NCBI RefSeq assembly: GCF_002848005.1
Contig: NZ_PKHX01000008.1
Coordinates: forward strand, 52,842-116,841
Source of the DNA: Varibaculum cambriense
GTDB lineage: Bacteria; Actinomycetota; Actinomycetes; Actinomycetales; Actinomycetaceae
DNA: 64,000 nucleotides
Direction: 5' to 3'
Shown: piece by piece, positions 39,155-47,974 of the stretch
Numbering within the stretch: position 1 is the stretch's first letter
Layout: the number at the start of each line of letters is the position of its first letter
The notes under the pieces: model-generated
Told to the model about the DNA's origin: nothing
Database searches by the model: none
The model's input: the letters and a program-made list of their open reading frames with translations, nothing else
Program-made: the position numbers and the translations under genes

Positions 39155-39992
39155 TTTTTCCCTTTAAAATTGTATTAACAGTGGTTTGAGCCTGAGCAAA
39201 CGTTATCCATCGAGGATCTAAATTTAACCAGTTTGATAGGGTAAAAAGCTCAGGAAACCCGCAGCGAATTTCATCATTTTGAGCTTGTGCAAGGATGTCT
39301 CTAGCAATACCTACCGCATAGACTTTCCCTTTATCGAGTATCACTAATTCATCTGCGATTTCCACCAATTGATCAATTTTATTTTCGCTTACTAAAACAG
39401 TTTTCCCTTCCTGTTTCATTTTTGTAATAGCTGAAAAAATCATTTCCGTAGTCGCGGGATCAAGTTGTGAAGTTGGCTCATCAATCACAATAATTGACGT
39501 ATCCATCGCCATAACTGATGCGACTGACACCCTTTGTCGCTGCCCACCCGACAACTCCAATGGATCGCGAAATGCTAAATCTTTTAGATCCATTTCGTCA
39601 ATCACATGTGCGGTTCGGCTAATTATACGTTCCCGTTGCCAACCTAAATTCTCAAGCCCGAAAGCAATTTCTTCAACTACAGTTTGACAGGTCCCAGTTA
39701 GCTGAGTGTAAGGATTTTCGAATACCAAGGCAACATTTTCAACAAGCTCCCGTTGTGAGAACTCCTCAATATTTTTTCCAAATATCTCTATCGTACCTTC
39801 AAGCTCGCCTCCGAGAACCCCTGGAATCAGACCTTTGAGAGTGTTGCATAGAGTCGTTTTCCCTGACCCATTAGCTCCAATCAACCCATAGACTTTCCCA
39901 GACTCTAAATTGAGATTTACGTTTTCCAGTGCCCAGCTCTTTGCCAGGGGATGTTTAACCCCTAGATTTAAAGTCTTTATTGCTGCTACCAA
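39138..39992 (-). CDS. ECF transporter ATPase (EcfA-type, first copy)
   Basis: 284 residues from TTG 39992, which overlaps the EcfT stop (TTGGTAG) and has GGAGGG upstream; the longer frame is shadow of ecfT. Walker A GANGSGKTT, Q-loop VFENPYTQLTG, intact signature LSGGQRQRVSV and Walker B IIVIDEPTSQLDP. With the second ATPase and EcfT it forms the energising module of an ECF vitamin/nucleoside-type importer. Confidence 0.87.
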   Translation of the reverse strand: MVAAIKTLNLGVKHPLAKSWALENVNLNLESGKVYGLIGANGSGKTTLCNTLKGLIPGVLGGELEGTIEIFGKNIEEFSQRELVENVALVFENPYTQLTGTCQTVVEEIAFGLENLGWQRERIISRTAHVIDEMDLKDLAFRDPLELSGGQRQRVSVASVMAMDTSIIVIDEPTSQLDPATTEMIFSAITKMKQEGKTVLVSENKIDQLVEIADELVILDKGKVYAVGIARDILAQAQNDEIRCGFPELFTLSNWLNLDPRWITFAQAQTTVNTILKGKNDNLR

Positions 39993-40795
39993 AGAAGTCG
40001 CCCTCCGATTCCTATAAATATTGAAAGAAAAGCCGCGACGAAAATAGCACCATAGCCCAGCCATGAGAGAGTTTGCTGAGGGATTAACCGCGATCCTTTT
40101 ATTTCTGTGATGCTGGCTCCTCTAACTTCCATCGCGACAGCTCTTTCTTCAACACTAGAAAGCGAGGACAAGACCAGAGGGGCAACAGTCGGTAGCACTG
40201 CCTTCAGCTTCACCATCCGATTTCCCTCTACTTGAATCCCTCGGGAACGTTGCGCATCACGAACGGCTTTACCCCTATCAGCCAGTTCAGGAATCAGCCT
40301 TGCTGAATTCATAACTACGTAACATACCTGCCGCCTCGCACCCAACTGTTCCAAAGCGTTAGACAGGTCTTGTAGAGACAGAATTGAAGTCAGTAGAACC
40401 AGAGGAGCACACACTGCTAGCAGCATTGCTATATACCAGTTAGCTGATACCAACCCTTCCGTAGTAACAGACAGGGGCCCGACAGTGAAAACTATGTGAT
40501 TTCCGTATTCAAAAAAAGCTCTTACCCCCAGAGTAAATATAGATACCGTTAATCCAATTTTCCAGAAACGCGACCAAAAGACCTTAAATACTTGGAGAAT
40601 GACCGCAACAAGTAAGTTAACGGTTGTGAAGGCATAGAAGATCGTGGCATTTCCACAAGCAAGAACTCCAAACATCAAGATCAGTGGGACAGTAAATCTC
40701 ACTAAGGGATTGATTCTCTGATAGCGTCGATCTTGTCTCGGGTGAAACACAAACCTGTTAATATCTTTTTCGATTTCTTCAGCTTGTCCCATCAC
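39986..40795 (-). CDS. ecfT: ECF transporter transmembrane subunit EcfT
   Basis: 269 residues with several hydrophobic helices (FTVPLILMFGVLACGNATIFY; MLLAVCAPLVLLTSILSL) and the EcfT coupling motifs AxRSRGIQ (DAQRSRGIQ near 187) and a second near VEERAVAMEVRGAS (near 220). EcfT joins the two ATPases to the substrate-binding S component encoded just upstream. Confidence 0.85.
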   Translation of the reverse strand: MMGQAEEIEKDINRFVFHPRQDRRYQRINPLVRFTVPLILMFGVLACGNATIFYAFTTVNLLVAVILQVFKVFWSRFWKIGLTVSIFTLGVRAFFEYGNHIVFTVGPLSVTTEGLVSANWYIAMLLAVCAPLVLLTSILSLQDLSNALEQLGARRQVCYVVMNSARLIPELADRGKAVRDAQRSRGIQVEGNRMVKLKAVLPTVAPLVLSSLSSVEERAVAMEVRGASITEIKGSRLIPQQTLSWLGYGAIFVAAFLSIFIGIGGRLLW

Positions 40796-40801
40796 TAAAA
40801 C

Positions 40802-41416
40802 CTATTTCAAATCGCCTTTTATTTGCTTTTTTTCGCGGGTAAGGAGATAGGCTTCTCCCCGAGGGAATTTTGCAAGGGTACGCTGCGGCAGAGCAATCAA
40901 AATATAAAAAACGATCAAAGCGGTTAATATTTTATCGGTAATATCACCAGACACTCCTGCCGCCATAGCTGCAGACCAGTTTGGAGCTCCTAGCTGCCGT
41001 AGCACCCCGGCGATAATCCCAGTTCCAGTAGACGAAAGGCCACCATAAACCATAATTGTAATTAAAGACCCAGTGATTCCGGTCGCTAAACCATTAATGA
41101 TTCCTGACAGCAACGAGCGCAAGAAAGAAGAGTAGCCATTTTTACGGGTCAATAGTGCTGCCACACCTGCCGTTACAACAAACAATGGAATATAAAAAAT
41201 ATTAGATGGATTAGTTATCAAGGAGGCAGCTCCTGTTAGTAGCCCCACGATAGTTGCCGGCCAAAAACCAGCGATTACCGCAGTAAGTACCACTCCTATT
41301 GAATCCAGCCAAATAGGAAGCTTCAGAGCAAACACAATCTGCGACACCACAATATTTAATGCGATTGCTACCGGTATTAAATAGATCGTCATTTTATTCA
41401 TACTTTTTGCGGACAT
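40802..41416 (-). CDS. ECF transporter substrate-binding (S) component
   Basis: 204 residues, about six membrane helices: LIPVAIALNIVVSQIVFALKLPIWLDSIGVVLTA, GFWPATIVGLLTGAAS, FYIPLFVVTAGVAALLT, LLSGIINGLATGITG, and ISGDITDKILTALIVFYIL-like end. It shares the layout of S components with a conserved LDSIG substrate loop. Ligand unknown; the BtpA, cupin and kinase genes suggest a sugar- or nucleoside-like molecule. The start overlaps the regulator stop (TAATG). Confidence 0.75.
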   Translation of the reverse strand: MSAKSMNKMTIYLIPVAIALNIVVSQIVFALKLPIWLDSIGVVLTAVIAGFWPATIVGLLTGAASLITNPSNIFYIPLFVVTAGVAALLTRKNGYSSFLRSLLSGIINGLATGITGSLITIMVYGGLSSTGTGIIAGVLRQLGAPNWSAAMAAGVSGDITDKILTALIVFYILIALPQRTLAKFPRGEAYLLTREKKQIKGDLK

Positions 41417-42153
41417 TATTTAACTCCTTTTTCTAGTGGTTTTGTATATCCATTAATATGATCAATTTGCATAATCGCCTGCACACGAGAAGAATAAGTT
41501 ATCTCACTTTCTTCAATGCAGGCATAGTGTTCGTCATAAGTAGTTCCACTTGCATGTAATAAGCAACGAGTACTTGGCAATTCTTTTAAAATTCTTTTTG
41601 TTTCTCTATCTACCATTCTTGTTTTAAGAGAAACAACAGATCTGACTGGATTTCTATGATATTTTTCTCGCAGAATTTCATAAATAGATTCGTCATTAAA
41701 ATTATAAGTGTCGATGGCAGGGAATAAATCTAGAGGTAGAAATGAAATATCCAAACTTATAGGTATAACGCCACTGGGGGTCTCCATCGCCCTTAGTCTC
41801 TTCAACCGCAACATTCTCCGATTCTCACGTACTATGACAGCCTGCTCTAACACCTTAGCGAGTGCTCGTTCATCAGTACCTTTTAAACGATCAGTCAAAG
41901 ATCCAAAATTCCATAAGAGAGTTTTACTCTCTGGCGAGGACACAAAAGTTCCTTTACCTTTTTTAGATTCAAGGATACCTTCTGCAATTAGCCCATTTAT
42001 GGACCGCCGTATAGTCCCGCGCGCTACATTATAAATTTCGCAAAGGTCATTTTCCGAAGGTAGTTTCTCACCTACAAGATAGTCTCCATCATGAATCTGT
42101 CTACGTATTATCTCAGCAATCTGCTCATAAACTGGTGGTGAACTATTAAGCAT
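41416..42153 (-). CDS. GntR/HutC-type regulator of the ECF operon
   Basis: 245 residues. The N-terminal winged HTH VYEQIAEIIRRQIHDGDYLVGEKLPSENDLCEIYNVARGTIRRSINGL is of the GntR class; the C-terminal UTRA domain binds a small ligand. First gene of the operon, so it likely controls its own transcription and the transporter in response to the imported compound. Confidence 0.87.
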   Translation of the reverse strand: MLNSSPPVYEQIAEIIRRQIHDGDYLVGEKLPSENDLCEIYNVARGTIRRSINGLIAEGILESKKGKGTFVSSPESKTLLWNFGSLTDRLKGTDERALAKVLEQAVIVRENRRMLRLKRLRAMETPSGVIPISLDISFLPLDLFPAIDTYNFNDESIYEILREKYHRNPVRSVVSLKTRMVDRETKRILKELPSTRCLLHASGTTYDEHYACIEESEITYSSRVQAIMQIDHINGYTKPLEKGVK

Positions 42154-42220
42154 TTTTGCCCCTTTACAAAAACCGTGTTGTAAAGAAAATACTTCCAGCC
42201 GATATACAAGTCAAGACTTT

Positions 42221-42250
42221 TGCTGTACAGCATTTGTGTACAGCATTTGA
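42221..42250. promoter_or_regulatory. Candidate GntR operator
   Basis: GTACAGCATTTG occurs twice, 15 bp apart, and the first copy is part of the palindrome GCTGTACAGC. It lies about 70 bp before the regulator start. The rest of 42251-42485 shows no gene. Confidence 0.55.
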
Positions 42251-42485
42251 ATTCACTTGTTAACTGTATATATGTCTATGAATTTGAGTTTTAGCTTTTG
42301 TATACCACTCACTTGTCCATAGGCAGTCTCAACCGCAGAAAATTCATATTAAGATACGCAATTTAGATTTAGAGACAATAATAGATGGCAAAAATTAGCA
42401 GCTCACCCTGAATTACAAGTCGAGGTAAATCCAACCATGACATTGCACAGTTCCGTTACATGTGCGGACATTCATCCTGGAACAT

Positions 42486-42642
42486 TACATACCGCTGCGT
42501 CAAAAATGCCCCAAGCGCAAGCGCTTGGGGCCACACACCAAGCACAACAGACCCCAACAAACACCTTGCGGTATTAGTAAAACCGCTACGCAGTTTTACA
42601 TACCGCTGCGTCAAAAATGCCCCAAGCGCAAGCGCTTGGGGC
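42486..42642. repeat. 44-bp direct repeat next to tRNA-Ser
   Basis: TACATACCGCTGCGTCAAAA through the GCCCCAAGCGC hairpin occurs at 42486-42530 and again at 42597-42641. A short piece, CCTTGCGGTA, also repeats (42563 and 42651); the second copy is at the tRNA 3' end. It looks like duplication of the tRNA terminator region, possibly a scar of past integration. Confidence 0.6.
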
Positions 42643-42648
42643 ATTTTT
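42613..42648 (-). terminator. Terminator of tRNA-Ser
   Basis: AAAAATGCCCCAAGCGC/GCGCTTGGGGCATTTTT; on the minus strand it follows the tRNA and ends in a T-run. Confidence 0.85.
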
Positions 42649-42655
42649 CTCCTTG

Positions 42656-42740
42656 CGGTAGCGGTGGGATTTGAACCCACGGTGGGTTGCCCCACACAGC
42701 ATTTCGAGTGCTGCACCTTCGGCCGCTCGGACACGCTACC
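42656..42740 (-). tRNA. tRNA-Ser(CGA)
   Basis: 85 nt on the minus strand. Acceptor stem GGTAGCG/CGCTACC, anticodon stem CAGCA/TGCTG with loop CTCGAAA (anticodon CGA, codon UCG), long variable arm GTGGGGCAACCCAC and T arm GTGGGTTCAAATCCCAC. The long variable arm is characteristic of tRNA-Ser. CCA is not encoded. Confidence 0.92.
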
Positions 42741-43074
42741 AGGTACTGTATTCAGTTGTTGGTATGGTTACTCGCGGCCGAAGGCACCGAAGGTACCTGA
42801 GGCAAAAAGCGAGAAAACGCCACCTATTCATTGGTTGCGGAATCTCGCGAAGCGCGAGGAACCGCTAACAACATCTGAGTTAACAGACCTTCAAAAGTTT
42901 AGCGGATTTGTCCGCCAGAACTAAACTTTGGGCGCGAAATGTGATCACTCCCGCGGCTAGACCCTTCGCGTTGCCGCCGCGGCAAAACAATCACCGCCGT
43001 GTAACCTCGCCAATCCTCGACAAACAGAGCCGCCAGCACGCTGCCGCGCAACCGCGCTATACGGCTCCGCGCTA

Positions 43075-43716
43075 CTACTGATCTACGATCCCGTATAAAC
43101 GATCGCCAGCATCGCCCAGACCCGGGCGAATATAAGCCTGCGGGGTAAGCCCTTCATCCAGAGCCGCCACCACCACGGTAACGTCCGCTCGCTGGCCGAT
43201 ATGCTCTTCTACGTGCTTAACTCCCTCGGGTGCCGCCACCAGGCAGATGCAGGTAACATCCCGCGCGCCTCGCTCCAGAGCGTAATCTATGGCCGCTACC
43301 AAGGTGCCGCCGGTAGCCAGCATGGGATCGACCAGGAACACTTGCCGATCAGTTAAATCCTGAGGCAGACGATTCGCATAGGTTTCGATCGCCAAAGTTT
43401 CTTCGTCCCGCTTCATCCCCAGGAAACCGACCTCTGCCGTGGGTAGCAGGGCAGTCATGCCGGACAGCATCCCCAGTCCGGCTCGTAGAATCGGAATCAC
43501 GATCGGGCGAGGCGTCGAGATTACCGCGCCTTCCATCGGCTGAATCGGGGTTTCGATTTGCTTGGGAGTTACCCGCACGTGCCGGGTTGCCTCATAGGCG
43601 AGCAGGGTAACCAGTTCATCAACCAGTTGCCGAAACACCGAAGAGGGGGTGTCTTTATCTCTAAGAATGGTCAGTTTATGTTTCACCAGCGGATGGTCAA
43701 TGACTTTAAATTCCAT
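43075..43716 (-). CDS. upp: Uracil phosphoribosyltransferase
   Basis: 213 residues, the standard length. [14 protein letters not shown] near 76, the PRPP-binding [14 protein letters not shown] near 125 and [11 protein letters not shown] at the end are UPRT signatures. It makes UMP from uracil and PRPP. The gap 42741-43074 before it shows no gene I can support. Confidence 0.95.
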   Translation of the reverse strand: MEFKVIDHPLVKHKLTILRDKDTPSSVFRQLVDELVTLLAYEATRHVRVTPKQIETPIQPMEGAVISTPRPIVIPILRAGLGMLSGMTALLPTAEVGFLGMKRDEETLAIETYANRLPQDLTDRQVFLVDPMLATGGTLVAAIDYALERGARDVTCICLVAAPEGVKHVEEHIGQRADVTVVVAALDEGLTPQAYIRPGLGDAGDRLYGIVDQ

Positions 43717-43852
43717 ACTTTAAAACTAGCTTGTTTTCCCTTCGCCTGCCTACTCTTTCCCACTCCTTCCTAAAAAATATTTTTCCCGTTTCACACCCAC
43801 ACAGCGCGCCCCTGATCTACGCTAAGAATTACCGCCGAACCAGGAGATATCG

Positions 43853-44764
43853 ATGAAGCAAAGCGAACATGGGATTAGTGAAGCCGACGAAATCAAAGTG
43901 CAGAAAATCCCCAATAAAGTTTATGAGGCCGAGCTCTACCGTTTACAGGGCGAATTAGGCAAGCTACAAACCTGGGTGAAAGCTACCGGAGCCCGGATCG
44001 TAGTTATTTTTGAAGGTCGCGATGCGGCCGGTAAAGGCGGCACTATTAAACGGATGACCGAATATCTCTCCCCGCGGGTCGCTCGGATCGTGGCGCTACC
44101 TAAACCGACGGAGCGGCAAGAAACCCAATGGTATTTCCAGCGCTATATCGAGCATCTGCCCGCAGCCGGCGAAATCGTCCTCTTCGATCGTTCCTGGTAC
44201 AACCGCGCCGGGGTGGAAAAAGTGATGGGATTTGCCCGCCCTGACCAGGTGCAACTGTTCATGCGCCAATGCCCCATCTTCGAACAAATGCTAGTCGAGG
44301 ATGGGATCTACCTGCGTAAATATTGGTTCAGCGTGTCAGATAAAGTACAGTACAAGCGTTTCAAATCTCGCCTCGGTGATCCTTTACGCCAGTGGAAACT
44401 CTCCCCCATGGATTTAGAATCCATCACTCGCTGGGAAGACTACTCGCGCGCTAAAGACGACATGATGGTGCATACGGACACTTCGGTGGCGCCTTGGCAT
44501 CATGTGCTTTCTGATTCCAAGAAGCAGGCGCGACTAAATATGATCCATCATTTCCTTAGCTCGATCCCCTATACGGAGATTCAAAGCGATGCGGAGCCGA
44601 TCCAACTGCCTCCGCGTCCTAACTCCAGTGGTTATGTCCGCCCTTCGGTAGCAGTATCCAAATACGTGCCGGACTTTGCGGGAGAAGCGGCGCGTATACA
44701 CAAGAAGAAGAAGCTTGAGGGTACCGAGGAAGATTTAAAGAAGTACCGCGATAACGAGAATTGA
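43853..44764 (+). CDS. ppk2: Polyphosphate kinase 2
   Basis: 303 residues. Walker A-like FEGRDAAGKGGTIKRM near 53, the lid region PRVARIVALPKPTERQETQWYFQRY and Walker B-like LFDRSWYNRAGVE near 105 define PPK2 class I. It moves phosphate between polyphosphate and nucleotides. The start is ATG 43853 after AGGAGA. Confidence 0.92.
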   Translation: MKQSEHGISEADEIKVQKIPNKVYEAELYRLQGELGKLQTWVKATGARIVVIFEGRDAAGKGGTIKRMTEYLSPRVARIVALPKPTERQETQWYFQRYIEHLPAAGEIVLFDRSWYNRAGVEKVMGFARPDQVQLFMRQCPIFEQMLVEDGIYLRKYWFSVSDKVQYKRFKSRLGDPLRQWKLSPMDLESITRWEDYSRAKDDMMVHTDTSVAPWHHVLSDSKKQARLNMIHHFLSSIPYTEIQSDAEPIQLPPRPNSSGYVRPSVAVSKYVPDFAGEAARIHKKKKLEGTEEDLKKYRDNEN

Positions 44765-44794
44765 TTTCCGGGCAATAGCCGCTAGGGTGGCGGC

Positions 44795-45481
44795 ATGGAC
44801 AAAGTAGCATTGGTAACTGGCGGTTCCCGCGGAATTGGCGCTGCCATCTGTAAAGAGCTTTCTCGTGACCATCACGTTTTGGTGGGGGCAACTACTGAAG
44901 AGGGGGCGCGGGCAGTAGCCGAGTCCCTTCCTTCGGCCGAGCCTTGGGTGGTTGATATTTGCGACGAGGACGCCCTCGCCGCGAAAGCCGCCCAGCTTAG
45001 TCACCTGGATGTTCTGGTGAATAATGCCGGGCGGCTGCGCAATGGAAATGTTGCTGATGCTTGCCGTCAGGATTGGCGCGATGACCTGGAGTTAAACCTG
45101 GTAGCTCCGATGGATTTAACCCGTCTATGTATTCCTTTGCTGCGCGCCAGCAAGGGGCAGGTTATTTTCATGAACTCCGGATCGGGATTCGATTCCCGTC
45201 TAGGTTCCGCGATTTATGGAGCTAGCAAGTTCGGTTTGCGCGCCCTCGCCGATCGCCTCCGCGAGGAAGAGCGCGGCAAGATCCGGGTCACCTCTATCCA
45301 CCCCGGGCGAGTCGATACCGATATGCAACATATTTTGCAGGAGGACGCGGGCTACTATGATCCGGAAGATCATATGACGGTGGAATCTATCGCCAGAGCG
45401 GTTCGTTTCGCTATTGATTCTCCCGAAAACGCGATGGTGGAAATGGTATCGATTCGCCCGGTGCGGCAGGTGCGGCGCTAG
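44795..45481 (+). CDS. Short-chain dehydrogenase/reductase
   Basis: 228 residues. Cofactor site VTGGSRGIG near 7, VNNAGRLRNG near 74, catalytic Ser in FMNSGSG near 128 and YGASKFG near 142 (Tyr and Lys). NAD(P)-dependent oxidoreductase; the substrate is unknown. It stands alone downstream of ppk2. Confidence 0.88.
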   Translation: MDKVALVTGGSRGIGAAICKELSRDHHVLVGATTEEGARAVAESLPSAEPWVVDICDEDALAAKAAQLSHLDVLVNNAGRLRNGNVADACRQDWRDDLELNLVAPMDLTRLCIPLLRASKGQVIFMNSGSGFDSRLGSAIYGASKFGLRALADRLREEERGKIRVTSIHPGRVDTDMQHILQEDAGYYDPEDHMTVESIARAVRFAIDSPENAMVEMVSIRPVRQVRR

Positions 45482-45525
45482 GCCGCTGCCACCTCAGACG
45501 GACGCGGCGCTAGGACGGTTTCTGT

Positions 45526-46524
45526 CTAGGAGCGGTCGGCAGCGATCAGGTTTTCTGCCCCGAGGCGGATGCCTTCTAGCTGGTCGTAGGCGGCATCCTC
45601 GTGCTCGATGTTGATGTTCATTTCCGGATCGATCTTGGCGATCGCGGCTAGGAACTCGCTCCACCAAGGCACGTCATGACCTTCGCCGATGGCAACGAAG
45701 CGCCAGGCGGGATCAGAGGGCCAGGAGGAGCAGTAGTGATCCATCCCTACGGGGGTGCGCGCGGATTCGTCCTCGGGAACCGGTCCGAAGGAAGGATCGA
45801 GTACCCCGCGAGTGGCTACTCCCGGCTCAATCTTGGTGTCTTTGGCGTGCACGTGCACGATCTTGTCCCCGAGCAGTTCAATGGATTTCATAATGTCCAT
45901 CCCCTGCCACATCAGGTGGGAAGGATCCATATTTACCCCGATGTTCTTGAAGCCTCCGACCCGTTCCTCGAACTCAAGGAACTGGGTGGGGGTGAACACG
46001 GTGTTGGTGGGATGCAATTCCCAAGCCAGTTTCACTCCCGCGTCTTGAGCGCGCTGGTCCATTTCTTTCCAGAATTTCTCTAGCACCGAGTACTGGTATT
46101 CCAGGACTTCTAGCTGTTCACCATTCCAGGGGTTAACTACCCATGCCGGATATTTGGCGTCCGGGTCGGTGCCGGGCAGCCCAGACATACACACGATTTC
46201 CCCTACCCCGAGTTTTCCGGCCAGTTCGATGGCGCGCTTGAGGTCATAGGTGTGGCGGGGCCCCACATCGGGCAGCGGGTCCAGTACGTTACCGGAGGTG
46301 TTCAGGCCGGCGAGCCGCATTCCTTTTTCTTCGAAAATCCCCAGGTAATCTTCACGGGCAGTTTTCGAACCAATCAGCAAATCAACCGGGCAGTGCGGGG
46401 AGGGAATGAAGCCTCCCACGTTTACTTCCGCGCCGGTTAGCCCAAAGGATTTCAAATGATCGAGTGCCTCGGGCAGGGTGAAGTTATGTAGACAAGCGGT
46501 GTAAGCACCTATATTCATAGCCAT
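45526..46524 (-). CDS. Sugar phosphate isomerase/epimerase-like TIM barrel
   Basis: 332 residues from ATG 46524 (AAGGAG upstream); earlier codons lie in the intergenic region. Family features: MNIGAYTACLHNFTLPEALDHLKSFGLTGAEVN, KLAWELHPTN, NIGVNMDPSHLMWQG, KIVHVHAKDTK and NINIEHEDAAY, giving a metal site of Glu/His/Asp residues. Such enzymes act on inosose or keto-sugars. Pairs with the dehydrogenase upstream. Confidence 0.82.
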   Translation of the reverse strand: MAMNIGAYTACLHNFTLPEALDHLKSFGLTGAEVNVGGFIPSPHCPVDLLIGSKTAREDYLGIFEEKGMRLAGLNTSGNVLDPLPDVGPRHTYDLKRAIELAGKLGVGEIVCMSGLPGTDPDAKYPAWVVNPWNGEQLEVLEYQYSVLEKFWKEMDQRAQDAGVKLAWELHPTNTVFTPTQFLEFEERVGGFKNIGVNMDPSHLMWQGMDIMKSIELLGDKIVHVHAKDTKIEPGVATRGVLDPSFGPVPEDESARTPVGMDHYCSSWPSDPAWRFVAIGEGHDVPWWSEFLAAIAKIDPEMNINIEHEDAAYDQLEGIRLGAENLIAADRS

Positions 46525-46550
46525 GGTTTTTCTCCTTTTCGTTATTTTGG

Positions 46551-47735
46551 TTATTTGATTTCCATTTCGACGCCACCGTTGGCTGCGCATTTGGCAATAG
46601 TGTCGAGGATTCGCATGGAGCGGTATCCATAGGCAAAGTCCGGCGTGGGAGTCAATCCGTCTTTAACCCCGGCTACCTGCTCTAAGAAAGCGTGAGCCTG
46701 GTAAACGAACTGCTGGATTTGGGTAACGCCTACTCCCCCGAAGTCCATCGAGGATCCGCCCTTGAAGTAGGGGAAGTCAGGGTTGACGAGGACGCGGCGC
46801 GGCCCGCCTAGTCCGGCAGGAGAGCTTTGGTCATCAACCATGATTTCGCCGGCGCGCGCCATATCGAAGGAGACCATTCCTTTGGTGCCATTAACGGTGA
46901 TTTGCATCGAGTTCGGGGATCCGAACGCTACCCGGGAAACCGAGAAAGTCCCAATAATCCCATTTTCAAATTTCAGGGTACAGGTAGCGACGTCATCATT
47001 TTCTACGATTTCGGTCGCTTCTGCCTGCGAGGATGCGCCGCGTCCTCCTGCAACTCCTTCTAGAGCCGGGGGACGCTTCTTAATAACCGTAGACAGTTGA
47101 GCACCAGCGACCGCCTTCAGAGGACCACAAATAAATTCTGAGGTATCAACTAGATGGCTGCCCACATCTCCCAGAGCGCCCGAGCCCATCGGTCCCTTAT
47201 AGCGCCAAGCGATCGGGGTGTTCGGGTCACAGCCATAGTCACACCAGTAACGCGCGTCAAAATGGGTGATTTCCCCCAGCTGTCCGCTTTGCACCATTTC
47301 CGCAATTTTTGCCAGACCGGGATTGCGGCGATAGCAGTAGCCCAGACCGGTTGCTACTTTGTCGGTTGCCCCAAACTCTGCCATCGCTTTGGCATCTTCT
47401 AGGTTGTCGGTCAAAGGCTTTTCACACAGGACATGCTTGCCGGCTTTCACCAATGCTTCTGCCATTTCGCGGTGTAACTTGTTGCCCACCACAATGGAGA
47501 CAATGTCAATATCGGGATCATTTACAATATCTTTCCAGTTATCAGTAGCTTTTTCATACCCGTAGTCACGGGCGGCAGCCTCCGCGAAAGGAAGATAGGC
47601 GTCCGCGATAGTAGCTAGACGCAGCCGTGGTAAGTCTGAGGCAAACACAGTGTTGGCTTGCCGCCAACCATCTGCGTGGGTCCGCCCGGCCATACCCGCA
47701 CCGATCACCGCCACCGATAGAGTTTCTTTAGTCAT
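46551..47735 (-). CDS. Gfo/Idh/MocA-family dehydrogenase
   Basis: 394 residues from ATG 47735 (GGAGAAAAA upstream). Rossmann motif VAVIGAGMAGRTHADGW, the EKP motif (HVLCEKPLTDN near 115) and DVGSHLVD near 195 are typical. NAD-dependent oxidation of an inositol or sugar is likely, working with the isomerase downstream. The palindromic LacI-type operator lies about 64 bp upstream. Confidence 0.86.
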   Translation of the reverse strand: MTKETLSVAVIGAGMAGRTHADGWRQANTVFASDLPRLRLATIADAYLPFAEAAARDYGYEKATDNWKDIVNDPDIDIVSIVVGNKLHREMAEALVKAGKHVLCEKPLTDNLEDAKAMAEFGATDKVATGLGYCYRRNPGLAKIAEMVQSGQLGEITHFDARYWCDYGCDPNTPIAWRYKGPMGSGALGDVGSHLVDTSEFICGPLKAVAGAQLSTVIKKRPPALEGVAGGRGASSQAEATEIVENDDVATCTLKFENGIIGTFSVSRVAFGSPNSMQITVNGTKGMVSFDMARAGEIMVDDQSSPAGLGGPRRVLVNPDFPYFKGGSSMDFGGVGVTQIQQFVYQAHAFLEQVAGVKDGLTPTPDFAYGYRSMRILDTIAKCAANGGVEMEIK

Positions 47736-47798
47736 TTTTTCTCCTCTTTGAGTTCCGTAGTACCGAGAACGCTTGGACGGCCACCACAACGAACCGGC

Positions 47799-47814
47799 GT
47801 TAACACGTGTTAAC
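47799..47814. promoter_or_regulatory. Perfect 16-bp palindrome, likely LacI operator
   Basis: GTTAACACGTGTTAAC lies between the dehydrogenase operon and the LacI-type gene; it has the central CG and size of LacI-family sites. Confidence 0.7.
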
Positions 47815-47974
47815 TACTGTCCATAGTAAAGGAGGTTGTACCAGAAAGCAAGGGTTAATTCCATAAATAATTATTTATTTTATTTTTGGGGTTATTCCCC
47901 TATCTACGAGCGCAGATTTTTCCTGAAGTTCACAGCAAGGCAACAATTAGCGCGCGTTATTTTATACTTGGGCT

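Noticed and set aside
42456..42924. Open frames of 70-154 codons across tRNA-Ser and its terminator repeats
   Set aside because: They translate the tRNA and the duplicated hairpins.
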